A stretch of DNA of 64,000 nt from Pseudomonas gessardii (GTDB lineage: Bacteria > Pseudomonadota > Gammaproteobacteria > Pseudomonadales > Pseudomonadaceae). Shown piece by piece: positions 8,547 to 18,247 of this stretch; the first letter of the stretch is position 1; each line of letters opens with the position of its first letter. The DNA is taken from positions 62,001 through 126,000 of the forward strand of contig NZ_MNPU01000008.1 in NCBI RefSeq assembly GCF_001983165.1, given 5' to 3'. A model generated the notes under the pieces. The model did no database searches. It was given only the letters and a program-made list of their open reading frames with translations, and was not told where the DNA came from. The position numbers and the translations under genes were made by a program.

Positions 8547-8765
8547 CTTATGAGGTGTAAGAATTTTCCGCAAGCTTTTTGCTTCAAGGTAATTATTTAA
8601 GTGAATACTCTAAAAAAATCTCACACGCGCCTGGATAGTTTCTACGCTTGGAGTAAGACGACTTCTGGCCCAGGAAGTCAGTCTGTTTGCTCGCTGAGGC
8701 ATTGCACTTCGCGGACAGGGTTATGGGCATCAGGAGTTGTTGTTTATTACACGGAGAAACATTCC

Positions 8766-8951
8766 ATGGCCAAGTCCATTGGTGTCGCAGGGGTTCTGAT
8801 GCTTTTTTTCAGCCGCAAGCTGTCGTTGCATGGCCGCCGGTTGAGTTCGGATGAGGCACAACTGCTGGAGCAGTACCGTGCCTTGACCGAAAACGATCAG
8901 GTTGCAATGCGCTATCTGATTGGCGCGATGAAGAGTATTTCGCGCTTTTGA
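8766..8951 (+). CDS. Conserved small protein, 61 residues
   Basis: Starts MAKSIGVAGVLMLFFSRKLS and continues with LSSDEAQLLEQYRALTENDQ and VAMRYLIGAMKSISRF. The first 15 residues are hydrophobic and the rest is a predicted helical hairpin. The second half resembles the C-terminal tail found in some XRE-type regulators (SxDExxLLxxYRxL), but no DNA-binding domain is present. The ATG is supported by GGAG nine bases upstream; a longer frame beginning near 8601 has no ribosome site and poor composition. Function is unknown. The 250 bases upstream hold only the TetR operator and nothing else I recognise. Confidence 0.65.
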   Translation: MAKSIGVAGVLMLFFSRKLSLHGRRLSSDEAQLLEQYRALTENDQVAMRYLIGAMKSISRF

Positions 8952-8961
8952 GCCGGCAAGG

Positions 8962-8993
8962 GCGTTCCCACGCCGCCATGCGCGTGGGAACGC
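8962..8993. repeat. Perfect 12-bp hairpin repeat (TTCCCACGC family)
   Basis: GCGTTCCCACGC (8962-8973) and GCGTGGGAACGC (8982-8993) are a perfect inverted repeat between two convergent genes. There is no T-run on either strand. The same TTCCCACGC/GCGTGGGAA core recurs at 11679-11709, so it is probably a dispersed intergenic palindrome that may also act as a transcription barrier. Confidence 0.6.
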
Positions 8994-8999
8994 TTGGCA

Positions 9000-10625
9000 T
9001 CAGCTGTACTTGCGCTTGTCCGGTGCCGGCGGGAAGTACTGGTACAACCAGGTTTCACTCAGGGTGCGGTCATTGGTGCGAATGAACAGGCGCATCTCCA
9101 CCGGCGCCACGCTGTCGCTGGTCGGGTACCAGTCGAAGAGGATGCGGTAGCCCTTGATGTCATCGAGCACCAGCACGCTGAAGTCTTTCACTTGGCCATG
9201 GGAGCAGGTGACCACCGGCTCGATCCCGGTGCCTGCGGGCAGGCGGTCGAGACCACCGCCCTTGAAGTCCACGGCAAAGCGGCGGGCCCAGACCGGCGGG
9301 TAATGCTCGCCCGGCGCCCAGCCTTCGGTGAAACCGCCCATGCCGGAACGGGTCGCATTGACTTGCGCCAGCGGCGTGCTGACCGGGGGCAGGGCGCTCC
9401 AGTAGAGCTTGTAGCCAAAGTTCAGGGAATCACCGGCGGCCACCGGTTTTTTGGGCGACCAGAAGGCGACGATGTTGTCCATGGTCTCGCCGGTGGTAGG
9501 AATTTCCAACAGGTCGATAGAGCCTTCGCCCCATGCAGTGGTCGGCTCCACCCACAGGCTCGGGCGCTTGCTGTACCAATCGACGGTGTCCTGGTAGCTG
9601 GCGAACTCATGGTCGGTCTGCACCAGGCCGAAACCTTTCGGGTCTTTATCGGCGAAGGCATTGAACTGCAGGGTGGCCGGGTTGTTCAGCGGCCGGCAGA
9701 TCCACTCGCCGTTGCCGCGCCACATTGCCAGGCGGTCGGAATCGTGGATTTGCGGGTGAATGGTGTCGCACATGCGCCGCTCATGGGTGCCGCAGCTGAA
9801 CATACTGGTCATCGGCGCGATGCCCATCTGCTGGATCGCGGTGCGCGCATTGATATGGGCATCGATGGCCATCACCACCTGGGTCGCCTGGCAATCGATG
9901 TCAAAGCGATAGGCACCGGTGGCGCTCGGTGAGTCGAGCAGGGCGTAGACCACGAAACGGGTGCTGTCCTTGTCCGGCGTCTCGAACCAGAACTGGGTGA
10001 AATCGGGGAACTCTTCGCGTTTGTCGGCGTAGGTGTCGATGGCTAGGCCGCGCGCCGAAAGGCCGTACTGGCCGGTGTTATCCACCGCGCGGAAATAGCT
10101 GGCGCCGAGGAAAGACACCACGTCGTGGCGGTCCAGTTCCGGGGCCTTGAACAGCTTGAAGCCGGAAAACCCCAGGTCGCCCTTGAGCTGCTGGGTATCG
10201 ACCGTGGTTTTTTCATAGTTGAACAGCGACGGGCGGAAATGCACCTCCCGCGCCTGGCGGGTCTTGGGGTCGACACTGTGCATGCGCACCGGGGTCTTGA
10301 AACCCATGCCGACGTGGAAAAACTGCACGTCCAGCTGGCCTTTGAGGTCTTTCCACAGCGAATGGTTGCCGTCGTAGCCAATGGCATTGAAATTCTGCGG
10401 GGTCATGGTCGCCAGGGTTGGCGGCAGCACCTGGCGGGTGTCCTGGTACTGTTTGCCGGCCAGTTGCTTGGCCTGCCGCTTGAGCCAGTCGAAGTCGAAC
10501 GCCTTGGCATCGCCATCGGCGGCACGATTCCCGGCCCAGGCCTGGGCGGCCAGCAGGCCACTGGCCGACAGCCCGGTGTAGGCCGCGATGGCCATGGATG
10601 CTTTGAGCAAATTCCTGCGGTGCAT
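9000..10625 (-). CDS. opgD: Periplasmic glucan biosynthesis protein OpgD (MdoD)
   Basis: A 541-residue periplasmic protein of the MdoG/MdoD family that shapes the backbone of osmoregulated periplasmic glucans. It has a twin-arginine signal: [16 protein letters not shown], a hydrophobic stretch, then an AQAWA cleavage site. This is a hallmark of OpgD, since the paralogue OpgG uses Sec. The [19 protein letters not shown] start of the mature domain and a [10 protein letters not shown] segment near the beta-sandwich fit the family. It is monocistronic, with no opgH here. An NdvB-like glucan synthase lies 40 kb away in this window. Confidence 0.93.
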   Translation of the reverse strand: MHRRNLLKASMAIAAYTGLSASGLLAAQAWAGNRAADGDAKAFDFDWLKRQAKQLAGKQYQDTRQVLPPTLATMTPQNFNAIGYDGNHSLWKDLKGQLDVQFFHVGMGFKTPVRMHSVDPKTRQAREVHFRPSLFNYEKTTVDTQQLKGDLGFSGFKLFKAPELDRHDVVSFLGASYFRAVDNTGQYGLSARGLAIDTYADKREEFPDFTQFWFETPDKDSTRFVVYALLDSPSATGAYRFDIDCQATQVVMAIDAHINARTAIQQMGIAPMTSMFSCGTHERRMCDTIHPQIHDSDRLAMWRGNGEWICRPLNNPATLQFNAFADKDPKGFGLVQTDHEFASYQDTVDWYSKRPSLWVEPTTAWGEGSIDLLEIPTTGETMDNIVAFWSPKKPVAAGDSLNFGYKLYWSALPPVSTPLAQVNATRSGMGGFTEGWAPGEHYPPVWARRFAVDFKGGGLDRLPAGTGIEPVVTCSHGQVKDFSVLVLDDIKGYRILFDWYPTSDSVAPVEMRLFIRTNDRTLSETWLYQYFPPAPDKRKYS

Positions 10626-10958
10626 AAATACAACCTGTGGTGAGCAATCCCGTGCCGTTCCTGGCGCGTGCTGGATCAGAAATTACGGTTCGGACATGCC
10701 TTCGGCCAAACGCAACGGACATTAAACAGATGCCCGATAGCTTAAGGGGTTCGCTGGGGAAGGAAAATTGATTGATGGCGGGATGATAGCGTTGGATATG
10801 AAACAAGACGTGTCTGTGGGGGCGTCACTGATCAGGTCGGCTGTCAGCCCCTGCCAATTGAGTTACATCTGGAAGCACTCTATATCCAGGAATATTGGCA
10901 CTTAGTTTTACGCTGAGAGCCTATTGATCCTATGAACCCAAGTTTCTGGAGGCTATGA
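10626..10958. other. Intergenic region, divergent promoters
   Basis: These 333 bases between opgD and the TerB-like gene hold no ORF with coding character. One sigma-70-like promoter can be proposed (10858-10886). I see no repeat, hairpin with T-run or RNA gene in the rest. Confidence 0.5.
10858..10886 (+). promoter_or_regulatory. Candidate sigma-70 promoter for the TerB-like gene
   Basis: TTGAGT (10858-10863), a 17-base spacer, then TATATC (10881-10886). The match is moderate (four of six at each element) but the spacing is ideal and it lies about 70 bases upstream of the ATG. Confidence 0.35.
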
Positions 10959-11669
10959 ATGAATACCCGTGGATTGCTTGATCAGTTGCTCAAGTCCGGC
11001 CAGGACATGTTGCAAAACAAGGCTGGCGGTCAACGTAAAGGCGATGACAAAGGCGCACTGGGAGGCCTGCTCGGCGGTGGCGGGCTCGGCAGCCTGCTCG
11101 GCGGCGCAGGTGGCGGGGCGTTGGCAGCCGGGGCTATGGGCCTGCTGCTGGGCAACAAAAAAGCCCGGAATTTTGGCGGTAAAGCCCTGACTTATGGTGG
11201 TCTTGCCGCATTGGGCGTGATTGCCTACAAGGCTTATGGCAACTGGCAGGCACAACAGGCCGGCGCCCCCAAGGGCGAGCCGCAGACCCTCGACCGCCTG
11301 CCACCGGCCCAGGTCGAGCTGCATAGCCAGGCCATCCTCAAGGCCCTGGTGGCCGCCGCCAAGGCCGATGGCCATGTGGACGAGCGCGAGCGTGCCTTGA
11401 TCGAAGGCGAATTCGTCAAGCTGGACAACGACCAGGAACTGCAACACTGGCTGCATGCCGAACTGAACAAGCCCCTGGACCCCACCGATGTGGCGCGTGC
11501 CGCCAGCACCCCGGAAATGGCTGCCGAAATGTACATCGCCAGCGTGATGCTGGTGGACGAGGAAAACTTTATGGAGAAGTCCTACCTCGACGAACTGGCC
11601 CGCCAGCTCAAGCTGGAACCGGGCCTCAAGGCCGAGCTGGAAAAACAGGTACGCCAGGCCACCGCATGA
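10959..11669 (+). CDS. TerB-fold protein, DUF533 (YebE-like)
   Basis: A 236-residue protein. The first 75 residues are glycine-rich and weakly hydrophobic (GGLLGGGGLGSLLGGAGGGA, then LAAGAMGLLL), followed by ALTYGGLAALGVIAYKAYGNW, a likely membrane-associated helix. The C-terminal half, ILKALVAAAKADGHVDERER through LELxPGLKAELE-type helices, is the acidic helical TerB/YebE domain. DUF533/YebE members are inner-membrane proteins often linked to envelope stress. The function here is unknown. A GGAGGCTATGA ribosome site precedes the ATG. It has its own terminator and lies upstream of the Wsp operon. Confidence 0.82.
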   Translation: MNTRGLLDQLLKSGQDMLQNKAGGQRKGDDKGALGGLLGGGGLGSLLGGAGGGALAAGAMGLLLGNKKARNFGGKALTYGGLAALGVIAYKAYGNWQAQQAGAPKGEPQTLDRLPPAQVELHSQAILKALVAAAKADGHVDERERALIEGEFVKLDNDQELQHWLHAELNKPLDPTDVARAASTPEMAAEMYIASVMLVDEENFMEKSYLDELARQLKLEPGLKAELEKQVRQATA

Positions 11670-11678
11670 GTTGCAGCT

Positions 11679-11709
11679 GATCCTTCCCACGCAGAGCGTG
11701 GGAAGGATC
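11679..11709. repeat. Perfect 14-bp hairpin repeat
   Basis: GATCCTTCCCACGC (11679-11692), AGA loop, GCGTGGGAAGGATC (11696-11709). It is a second copy of the TTCCCACGC palindrome seen at 8962-8993. It has no T-run and is followed at once by a separate terminator. Confidence 0.65.
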
Positions 11710-11717
11710 GACATCAA

Positions 11718-11752
11718 ACACCCCGCCGCCATCAAGGTTGCGGGGTGTTTTT
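11718..11752 (+). terminator. Intrinsic terminator before the Wsp operon
   Basis: ACACCCCG (11718-11725) pairs with CGGGGTGT (11741-11748), running into TTTTTGT. It isolates the TerB-like gene from wspA. Confidence 0.85.
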
Positions 11753-11846
11753 GTATTCCTTGAGACTTGGCCCACAACCCATTGATAAATGATGGCAGTG
11801 CCTCAGCTATACTCCAGGGCATTTGATCGGCCTTCGAGGAAGTACT

Positions 11847-13469
11847 GTGAAAAACTGGACCTTGCGCCAACGCATCTTGGCGAGCTTTGCGGTCATTATC
11901 GCCATCATGCTGTTGATGGTCGTGGTCTCGTATTCACGGTTGCTGAAAATCGAATCGAGCGAGAACTCGGTGCGCGACGACGCCGTGCCAGGGGTGTTTT
12001 TCAGCTCGATGATCCGCAGCGCCTGGGTCGACAGCTACCTGCAAACCCAGGAGCTGATCGGTTTGCGCGAGCATCAGGGCATTTCCGACGCCGACCGCCA
12101 GGATTACAAGACGTTCGAGGCGCGGCTGGACCAGCATATGGCCAGTTACGCCAAGACGATCAATATCGACCAGGATCGTAACGAGTTCGACACCTTCGAG
12201 GCCCTGCACCAGAAGTACAATCAGGTGCTGGTCCAGGTCCTGGAGCTGCATGCAGCCAACAAGGAGGCCGAGGCGGTCAAGCTGTTCGACGAGCAACTGA
12301 CCCCGGCCTGGACCGCAGGGCGCATGAAGCTCAATGACATCATCAACGCGAACAAAAAAGTCGCGGACAGCGCCACTGCCGCCATCGATGACGCCGTGGA
12401 TGCCGCCAAAATCAGCATGGGCGTGTCGCTGCTCCTGGCGATCCTTGCCGCCGGCCTGTGCGGGTTGCTGCTGATGCGCGCGATCATGGCGCCGATGAAA
12501 CGCATCGTCGATATCCTCGACACCATGCGCACCGGCGATCTGAGCAAGCGCCTGAACCTGGAACGCAAGGACGAGTTCGGCGCCGTCGAAACCGGCTTCA
12601 ACGACATGATGACCGAGCTGACCGCCCTGGTATCCCAGGCCCAGCGTTCGTCGGTACAGGTCACCACCTCGGTGACCGAGATTGCCGCCACCTCCAAGCA
12701 ACAACAGGCCACGGCCACTGAAACCGCCGCCACCACCACCGAAATCGGCGCCACCTCGCGGGAAATCGCCGCCACGTCCAAGGACCTGGTGCGCACCATG
12801 ACCGAAGTGTCCACCGCCGCCGACCAGGCCTCGGTGGCCGCCGGTTCCGGCCAGCAAGGCCTGGCCCGCATGGAAGAAACCATGCACTCGGTGATGGGCG
12901 CCGCCGACCTGGTCAACGCCAAGCTGGCGATCCTCAACGAGAAGGCCGGCAACATCAACCAGGTGGTGGTGACCATCGTCAAGGTGGCCGACCAGACCAA
13001 CCTGCTGTCCCTCAACGCCGCCATCGAGGCCGAGAAAGCTGGTGAATACGGGCGCGGCTTTGCCGTGGTCGCCACCGAAGTGCGGCGCCTGGCCGACCAG
13101 ACTGCCGTGGCCACCTACGATATCGAGCAGATGGTGCGCGAGATCCAGTCGGCGGTCTCGGCGGGCGTGATGGGTATGGACAAGTTTTCCGAAGAAGTGC
13201 GTCGCGGCATGTTCGAGGTGCAGCAGGTCGGCGAGCAGCTGTCGCAGATCATTCACCAGGTACAAGCCTTGGCGCCGCGTGTGCTGATGGTCAACGAGGG
13301 CATGCAGGCCCAGGCCACCGGTGCCGAACAGATCAACCATGCGCTGGTGCAGTTGGGCGATGCCAGTAGCCAGACCGTGGAGTCCCTGCGCCAGGCCAGC
13401 TTTGCCATTGATGAACTGAGCCAGGTTGCGGTGGGTCTGCGCAGCGGCGTGTCGCGTTTTAAAGTCTGA
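11847..13469 (+). CDS. wspA: Methyl-accepting chemoreceptor WspA
   Basis: A 540-residue membrane receptor that senses surface contact and activates the WspE kinase. TM1 is at about 11-29 and TM2 at about 190-211, enclosing a helical periplasmic sensor domain; a HAMP domain follows (about 212-265). The cytoplasmic signalling tip reads [20 protein letters not shown] at about 380-399. The GTG at 11847 begins (V/M)[15 protein letters not shown], the conserved WspA start, with GAGGAAG upstream. It is the first gene of wspABCDEFR; its stop shares one base with the wspB start, so translation is coupled. Confidence 0.95.
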   Translation: MKNWTLRQRILASFAVIIAIMLLMVVVSYSRLLKIESSENSVRDDAVPGVFFSSMIRSAWVDSYLQTQELIGLREHQGISDADRQDYKTFEARLDQHMASYAKTINIDQDRNEFDTFEALHQKYNQVLVQVLELHAANKEAEAVKLFDEQLTPAWTAGRMKLNDIINANKKVADSATAAIDDAVDAAKISMGVSLLLAILAAGLCGLLLMRAIMAPMKRIVDILDTMRTGDLSKRLNLERKDEFGAVETGFNDMMTELTALVSQAQRSSVQVTTSVTEIAATSKQQQATATETAATTTEIGATSREIAATSKDLVRTMTEVSTAADQASVAAGSGQQGLARMEETMHSVMGAADLVNAKLAILNEKAGNINQVVVTIVKVADQTNLLSLNAAIEAEKAGEYGRGFAVVATEVRRLADQTAVATYDIEQMVREIQSAVSAGVMGMDKFSEEVRRGMFEVQQVGEQLSQIIHQVQALAPRVLMVNEGMQAQATGAEQINHALVQLGDASSQTVESLRQASFAIDELSQVAVGLRSGVSRFKV

Positions 13470-13990
13470 TGAGTGATCCAGCGGCGAAACGCGACGCGGT
13501 GACGGCCGCCAAAAAAGCCTTGTTCCTGGTGTTTCATATCGGCAGCGAGCGCTACGCCCTCAAGGCCACGGAAGTGGCTGAGGTGCTACCGCGCCTGCCG
13601 CTCAAGCCCATCGCCCATGCGCCGGCGTGGGTCGCCGGGATCTTTGCCCATCGTGGCTACATGGTGCCGGTGATCGACCTCAGCGCCCTGACGTTTGGGA
13701 CCCCGGCCCAGGCCCGCACCAGTACGCGGCTGGTGCTGGTCAACTACCGTCCCCAAGCCTGGCAGGCGCCGCGTTGGCTGGGGCTGATCCTCGAACAGGC
13801 CACCGACACCCTGCGTTGCGACCCGGCCGACTTCCAGCCCTACGGCCTGGACAATCGCCAGGCGCCTTATCTGGGGCCGGTGCGCGAAGACGAACGGGGG
13901 CTGATGCAGTGGATCGGCGTCGCCGACCTGCTCACTGCCGAGGTCCGCGCCTTGCTGTTTGCCACCGACCTGAGCGCTGGGGAGGCTTGA
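13469..13990 (+). CDS. wspB: CheW-like coupling protein WspB
   Basis: A 173-residue single-domain CheW protein. It has FLVFHIGSERYALKATEVAE, then AHAPAWVAGIFAHRGYMVPV with the usual small-domain NxRG-type loop altered to AHRG, and the VIDLS strand. It should link the receptor WspA to the WspE kinase. The ATG overlaps the wspA stop (TGATG), and its own stop overlaps the wspC start in the same way. Wsp systems carry two CheW proteins, WspB and WspD. Confidence 0.93.
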   Translation: MSDPAAKRDAVTAAKKALFLVFHIGSERYALKATEVAEVLPRLPLKPIAHAPAWVAGIFAHRGYMVPVIDLSALTFGTPAQARTSTRLVLVNYRPQAWQAPRWLGLILEQATDTLRCDPADFQPYGLDNRQAPYLGPVREDERGLMQWIGVADLLTAEVRALLFATDLSAGEA

Positions 13991-15258
13991 TGAGCAATGA
14001 CCAACGCTTCTTCGACTTTCTCAAGGAACGCATCGGCCTGGACGTCGCTTCGGTGGGCGAAGCGATTATCGAGCGCGCCGTGCGCCAGCGCAGCCAGGCG
14101 TTGCAGGGGCTGAATGCCGATCAGTACTGGCAGCGCCTGCAAACCTGCAACGAGGAACAGCAGGCGCTGATCGAAGCGGTCATCGTTCCCGAGACCTGGT
14201 TCTTTCGCTATCCCGAATCCTTTGCCACCCTGGCGCGGCTGGCGGTGACGCGGCTGGGCGAGATCAAGCAGATGCGCGCCTTGCGCATCCTCAGCCTGCC
14301 GTGCTCCACCGGCGAGGAACCCTACTCCATTGCCATGGCCCTGCTCGATGCGGGCCTTTCGCCCCACCAGTTCAAGGTGCAGGGCATGGACGTCAGCCCG
14401 CTGTCGGTGGAGCGGGCGCGGCGCGGGGTGTATGGCAAGAACTCCTTTCGTGGCCAGGACATCGAGTTCCGTGAGCGGTATTTCACTGCCGAGAGCGACG
14501 GCTATCGCGTCGCCGACCGGGTGCGCGAGCAAGTGCGCCTGCAAGTAGGCAACCTGCTGGACCCGCAGTTGCTGGCCAATGAGCCGACCTATGACTTTGT
14601 GTTTTGCCGCAACCTGCTGATCTACTTCGACCAGCCAACCCAGAAGCAGGTATTTGAAGTGCTCAAGGGCCTGACCCATGTCGATGGCGTGCTGTTTATC
14701 GGCCCGGCCGAAGGCAGCCTGCTGGGGCGCCTGGGCATGCGTTCGATTGGGGTGCCGCAGTCGTTTGCCTTCAGCCGCCACGCTGAAGCCGCGCCGCCCG
14801 CGCCGGTCTTTACGCCCATGCCGGTGCCGCTGCCCCAGCGCAGTACGGCGCCGATCCCGGCCCGGCCCCGGCCGTTCAGTGGGGGCAGCGCGCCGGCGGT
14901 GGTACTCAAGGCGCCGCCGGTGCAGTCGGATGCCGCCGATCTGCTCGGGCAGATCGCGACCCTGGCCAATGAAGGCAAGAGCCTGGAAGCCCGGGCGGCC
15001 TGCGAGCGCTACCTGCAAAACCATCCACCGGCGGCCCAGGTGTTCTACTGGCTGGGCCTGCTCAGCGATGTGGCGGGTAGCGCCCTGGAGGCCCAGGGGT
15101 ATTATCGAAAAGCCTTGTACCTGGAGCCCCAGCATCCGCAGGCCTTGATGCACCTGGCCGCGCTGCTGGAGTCCCAGGGCGATACGGCGGGGGCGCGGCG
15201 CTTGCAAGCCCGTGCCGCCCGTAGCGAGCGAGCCGCTGACAGTGAGCCTAAACGATGA
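13990..15258 (+). CDS. wspC: CheR-type methyltransferase WspC with TPR tail
   Basis: A 422-residue S-adenosylmethionine-dependent enzyme that methylates glutamates on WspA and raises signalling. The N-terminal helical CheR domain is followed by ETWFFRYPESF near 72-82, the SAM-binding LRILSLPCSTGEEPYSIAMA near 99-118, and FCRNLLIYFD near 205-214. A proline-rich linker near 270-305 leads to a C-terminal tetratricopeptide region (FYWLGLLSDVAGSALEAQGY, then ALYLEPQHPQALMHLA). The frame is open upstream to 13627, but the ATG at 13990 fits both the family start and the wspB overlap. Confidence 0.95.
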   Translation: MSNDQRFFDFLKERIGLDVASVGEAIIERAVRQRSQALQGLNADQYWQRLQTCNEEQQALIEAVIVPETWFFRYPESFATLARLAVTRLGEIKQMRALRILSLPCSTGEEPYSIAMALLDAGLSPHQFKVQGMDVSPLSVERARRGVYGKNSFRGQDIEFRERYFTAESDGYRVADRVREQVRLQVGNLLDPQLLANEPTYDFVFCRNLLIYFDQPTQKQVFEVLKGLTHVDGVLFIGPAEGSLLGRLGMRSIGVPQSFAFSRHAEAAPPAPVFTPMPVPLPQRSTAPIPARPRPFSGGSAPAVVLKAPPVQSDAADLLGQIATLANEGKSLEARAACERYLQNHPPAAQVFYWLGLLSDVAGSALEAQGYYRKALYLEPQHPQALMHLAALLESQGDTAGARRLQARAARSERAADSEPKR

Positions 15259-15953
15259 GTAGCTCCCCATCCCCGGACACCGACCTGGACCTGACGGTCG
15301 CCGATACCCAGGCCATCGACGATTGCTGGAACCGCATCGGGATCCACGGCGATAAAACCTGCCCGTTGCTGGTCGAGCATATCCACTGCCGCAATTGCGC
15401 GGTGTATTCGGCGGCCGCCACCCGCCTGCTGGATCGCTACGCCTTGCAGCAGGAAGACCGACATCCCGCGGCCGCCGCGCAGGCCGACGACGAGGTGGTC
15501 ACCCGTTCACTGCTGATGTTCCGCCTGGGCGAGGAGTGGCTGGGCATCGCCACCCGGTGCCTGGTGGAAGTGGCGCCCCTGCAGCCGATTCATTCCTTGC
15601 CCCACCAGCGTTCGCGGGCGCTGCTCGGGGTCGCCAATGTGCGCGGTGCGCTGGTGGCCTGCCTGTCCCTGGTGGAACTGCTCGGGCTCGACAGCACGGG
15701 CGGTGGCCCCAGCGGCGGGCGGATCATGCCGCGCATGCTGATCATCGCCGCGCAGGACGGCCCGGTGGTGGTGCCGGTGGATGAAGTGGATGGCATCCAT
15801 GCCATTGATGAGCGCACCCTCAAAGCGGCGTCTGCGTCCGGCACCCAGGCCAGTGCGCGCTACACCCAGGGCGTGTTGCCGTTCAAGGGCCGCAGCCTGC
15901 GCTGGTTGGACGAGACGCAACTGCTGTCTGCCGTGACCCGGAGCCTCACATGA
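15255..15953 (+). CDS. wspD: CheW-like coupling protein WspD
   Basis: A 232-residue CheW protein with an extra N-terminal stretch (residues 1-70) that includes a Cys-rich CPLLVEHIHCRNCAVY segment. The CheW domain runs from about 78: LLMFRLGEEWLGIATRCLVE, LLGVANVRGALVACLSLVEL, and VVPVDEVDGIHAI. Together with WspB it should scaffold the WspA-WspE array. The ATG overlaps the wspC stop by four bases and the stop overlaps wspE in an ATGA. Confidence 0.93.
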   Translation: MSSSPSPDTDLDLTVADTQAIDDCWNRIGIHGDKTCPLLVEHIHCRNCAVYSAAATRLLDRYALQQEDRHPAAAAQADDEVVTRSLLMFRLGEEWLGIATRCLVEVAPLQPIHSLPHQRSRALLGVANVRGALVACLSLVELLGLDSTGGGPSGGRIMPRMLIIAAQDGPVVVPVDEVDGIHAIDERTLKAASASGTQASARYTQGVLPFKGRSLRWLDETQLLSAVTRSLT

Positions 15954-18247
15954 CCCCCGACCAGATGCGCGACGCCTCGCTGCTGGAACTGTTCAGCCTG
16001 GAAGCCGATGCCCAGACCCAGGTGCTCAGTGCCGGCTTGCTGGCCCTGGAGCGCAACCCGACCCAGGCCGACCAGCTTGAAGCCTGCATGCGTGCGGCGC
16101 ATTCGCTCAAGGGCGCGGCGCGGATTGTCGGGGTCGATGCCGGCGTCAGCGTGGCCCACGTGATGGAAGACTGCCTGGTCAGCGCCCAGGAAAGCCGGCT
16201 GTTTCTGCAACCCGAACATATCGACGCGTTGTTGCAGGGCACCGACCTGCTGATGCGCATCGCCACGCCGGGCAACAGCGTGGGCCCGGCCGATATCGAG
16301 GCCTATGTGGCGCTGATGGAGCGCTTGCTGGATCCGTCGCAACCCATGGCCAAGGTGGTTGCACCGCCGCCCGTGCCGGCGTCGCTCCCGGAGCCACTGG
16401 CGTCCCTTGAAGAATCACTGTTATTGCCCCCGGAACCGGAGGCCGCGCCGCCCATCAGCAGTGATGCGCCGCGCCAGAACAAACGCATGACCGAAGGCGG
16501 CGAGCGCGTGTTGCGGGTCACGGCCGAGCGCTTGAACAGCCTGCTGGACCTGTCCAGCAAGTCCCTGGTGGAAACCCAGCGCCTCAAGCCGTACCTGTCC
16601 AGCCTGCAACGCCTCAAGCGCCTCCAAAGCAACAGCGCCCGGGCCCTGGATAACCTCGATGGCCAGCTCAAGACCGTCGACCTGAACCTCGAAGCCCAGG
16701 AAGCCCTGGCCGATGCCCGCCGCCTGTTGAGCGAAGCGCAGCTGCTGCTGGCGGAAAAGACCGCCGAGCTCGACGAGTTTGGCTGGCAGGCCGGGCAACG
16801 GGCCCAGGTGTTGTATGACACCGCGCTGGCGTGCCGCATGCGCCCGTTTGCCGATGTGCTGGCGGGCCAGGTGCGCATGGTGCGCGACCTGGGCCGCAGC
16901 CTGGGCAAGCAGGTACGCCTGGAAATCGAAGGCGAGAAGACCCAGGTCGACCGCGATGTGCTGGAAAAACTTGAAGCGCCGCTGACCCATTTGTTGCGCA
17001 ATGCCGTCGATCACGGCATCGAGATGCCCGAGCAGCGCCTGCTGGCGGGCAAGCCGGCCGAGGGCCTGATCCGCTTGCGCGCCTCGCACCAGGCGGGCCT
17101 GTTGGTGCTGGAGTTGAGTGATGACGGCAACGGCGTGGACCTGGCGCGCCTGCGCGGCAGTATTGTCGAGCGTAATTTGTCGCCGCTGGAAACCGCTCAG
17201 CGCCTGAGTGAAGAGGAGTTGCTGACGTTCCTGTTCCTGCCGGGCTTCAGCCTGCGCGACAAGGTGACCGAGGTCTCCGGACGCGGGGTCGGCCTGGATG
17301 CCGTGCAACATATGGTCCGCCAATTGCGCGGCGCGGTGCTGCTGGAGCAGACGGCGGGGCAGGGCAGCCGCTTTCACCTGGAAGTGCCGCTGACCCTGTC
17401 GGTGGTGCGCAGCCTGGTGGTGGAGGTCGGCGAAGAAGCCTACGCCTTCCCCCTGGCCCATATCGAGCGCATGTGCGACCTGGAACCCGACGAAATCGTG
17501 CAACTGGAAGGCCGCCAGCATTTCTGGCACGAGGGCCGGCATGTCGGCCTGGTCGCGGCCAGCCAGTTGTTGCAGCGCCCGCCCGGGCAAAGCAACCAGG
17601 ACACCCTCAAGGTCGTGGTGATCCGCGAGCGCGATGCGGTGTACGGGATTGCCGTGGAGCGCTTTATCGGCGAGCGCACCCTGGTGGTGCTGCCCCTGGA
17701 TGATCGCCTGGGCAAGGTGCAGGACATCTCTGCCGGTGCGCTGCTCGATGACGGTTCGGTGGTATTGATCGTCGATGTCGAGGACATGCTGCGCTCGGTG
17801 GACAAGCTGCTCAACACCGGACGCCTGGAGCGCATTGCCCGCCGCGCCCTGCAAACCGTCGAGGCCGCGCGCAAGCGCATTCTGGTGGTGGATGACTCGC
17901 TGACCGTGCGCGAATTGCAGCGCAAGCTATTACTTAACCGTGGATATGACGTGGCGGTCGCCGTCGATGGCATGGATGGCTGGAATGCTCTGCGTTCCGA
18001 AGACTTCGACCTGCTGATTACTGACATTGATATGCCTCGCATGGACGGTATTGAATTGGTCACACTTTTGCGCCGTGACACTCGCCTGCAATCGCTGCCG
18101 GTGATGGTGGTGTCCTACAAGGATCGTGAAGAAGACCGGCGGCGTGGCCTGGATGCCGGCGCCGACTATTACCTGGCCAAGGCCAGCTTCCATGACGACG
18201 CCCTGCTCGATGCGGTGGTGGAACTGATTGGAGGCGCCCGGGCATGA
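15950..18247 (+). CDS. wspE: Hybrid CheA-type histidine kinase WspE
   Basis: A 765-residue kinase that phosphorylates WspR and WspF. Domains in order: HPt with His51 in AAHSLKGAARI; a Pro-rich linker (about 125-180); a dimerisation helix region; the HATPase domain with LLRNAVDHGIE near 344-354, DDGNGVDL, and RGVGLDAVQ; a CheW-like domain (about 480-620); and a C-terminal receiver with ILVVDDSLTVREL and phospho-acceptor Asp692 in LLITDIDMPRMDG. The length and hybrid layout equal known WspE. It overlaps both neighbours by ATGA and is a known mutation target for wrinkly variants in P. fluorescens. Confidence 0.96.
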   Translation: MTPDQMRDASLLELFSLEADAQTQVLSAGLLALERNPTQADQLEACMRAAHSLKGAARIVGVDAGVSVAHVMEDCLVSAQESRLFLQPEHIDALLQGTDLLMRIATPGNSVGPADIEAYVALMERLLDPSQPMAKVVAPPPVPASLPEPLASLEESLLLPPEPEAAPPISSDAPRQNKRMTEGGERVLRVTAERLNSLLDLSSKSLVETQRLKPYLSSLQRLKRLQSNSARALDNLDGQLKTVDLNLEAQEALADARRLLSEAQLLLAEKTAELDEFGWQAGQRAQVLYDTALACRMRPFADVLAGQVRMVRDLGRSLGKQVRLEIEGEKTQVDRDVLEKLEAPLTHLLRNAVDHGIEMPEQRLLAGKPAEGLIRLRASHQAGLLVLELSDDGNGVDLARLRGSIVERNLSPLETAQRLSEEELLTFLFLPGFSLRDKVTEVSGRGVGLDAVQHMVRQLRGAVLLEQTAGQGSRFHLEVPLTLSVVRSLVVEVGEEAYAFPLAHIERMCDLEPDEIVQLEGRQHFWHEGRHVGLVAASQLLQRPPGQSNQDTLKVVVIRERDAVYGIAVERFIGERTLVVLPLDDRLGKVQDISAGALLDDGSVVLIVDVEDMLRSVDKLLNTGRLERIARRALQTVEAARKRILVVDDSLTVRELQRKLLLNRGYDVAVAVDGMDGWNALRSEDFDLLITDIDMPRMDGIELVTLLRRDTRLQSLPVMVVSYKDREEDRRRGLDAGADYYLAKASFHDDALLDAVVELIGGARA

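Noticed and set aside
10887..10920. RpoN-type promoter TGGCAC near 10900
   Set aside because: The GC element is followed by TTTTA rather than TTGCA at the required spacing.
11934..13340. 468-codon open frame antisense to wspA
   Set aside because: It lies wholly opposite wspA, is rich in His/Gly/Ala as expected from reverse-complement GC-rich codons, and has no ribosome site or domain.
13627..13989. Upstream in-frame extension of wspC
   Set aside because: It overlaps wspB completely in another frame; the CheR family starts at the ATG at 13990, which overlaps the wspB stop.
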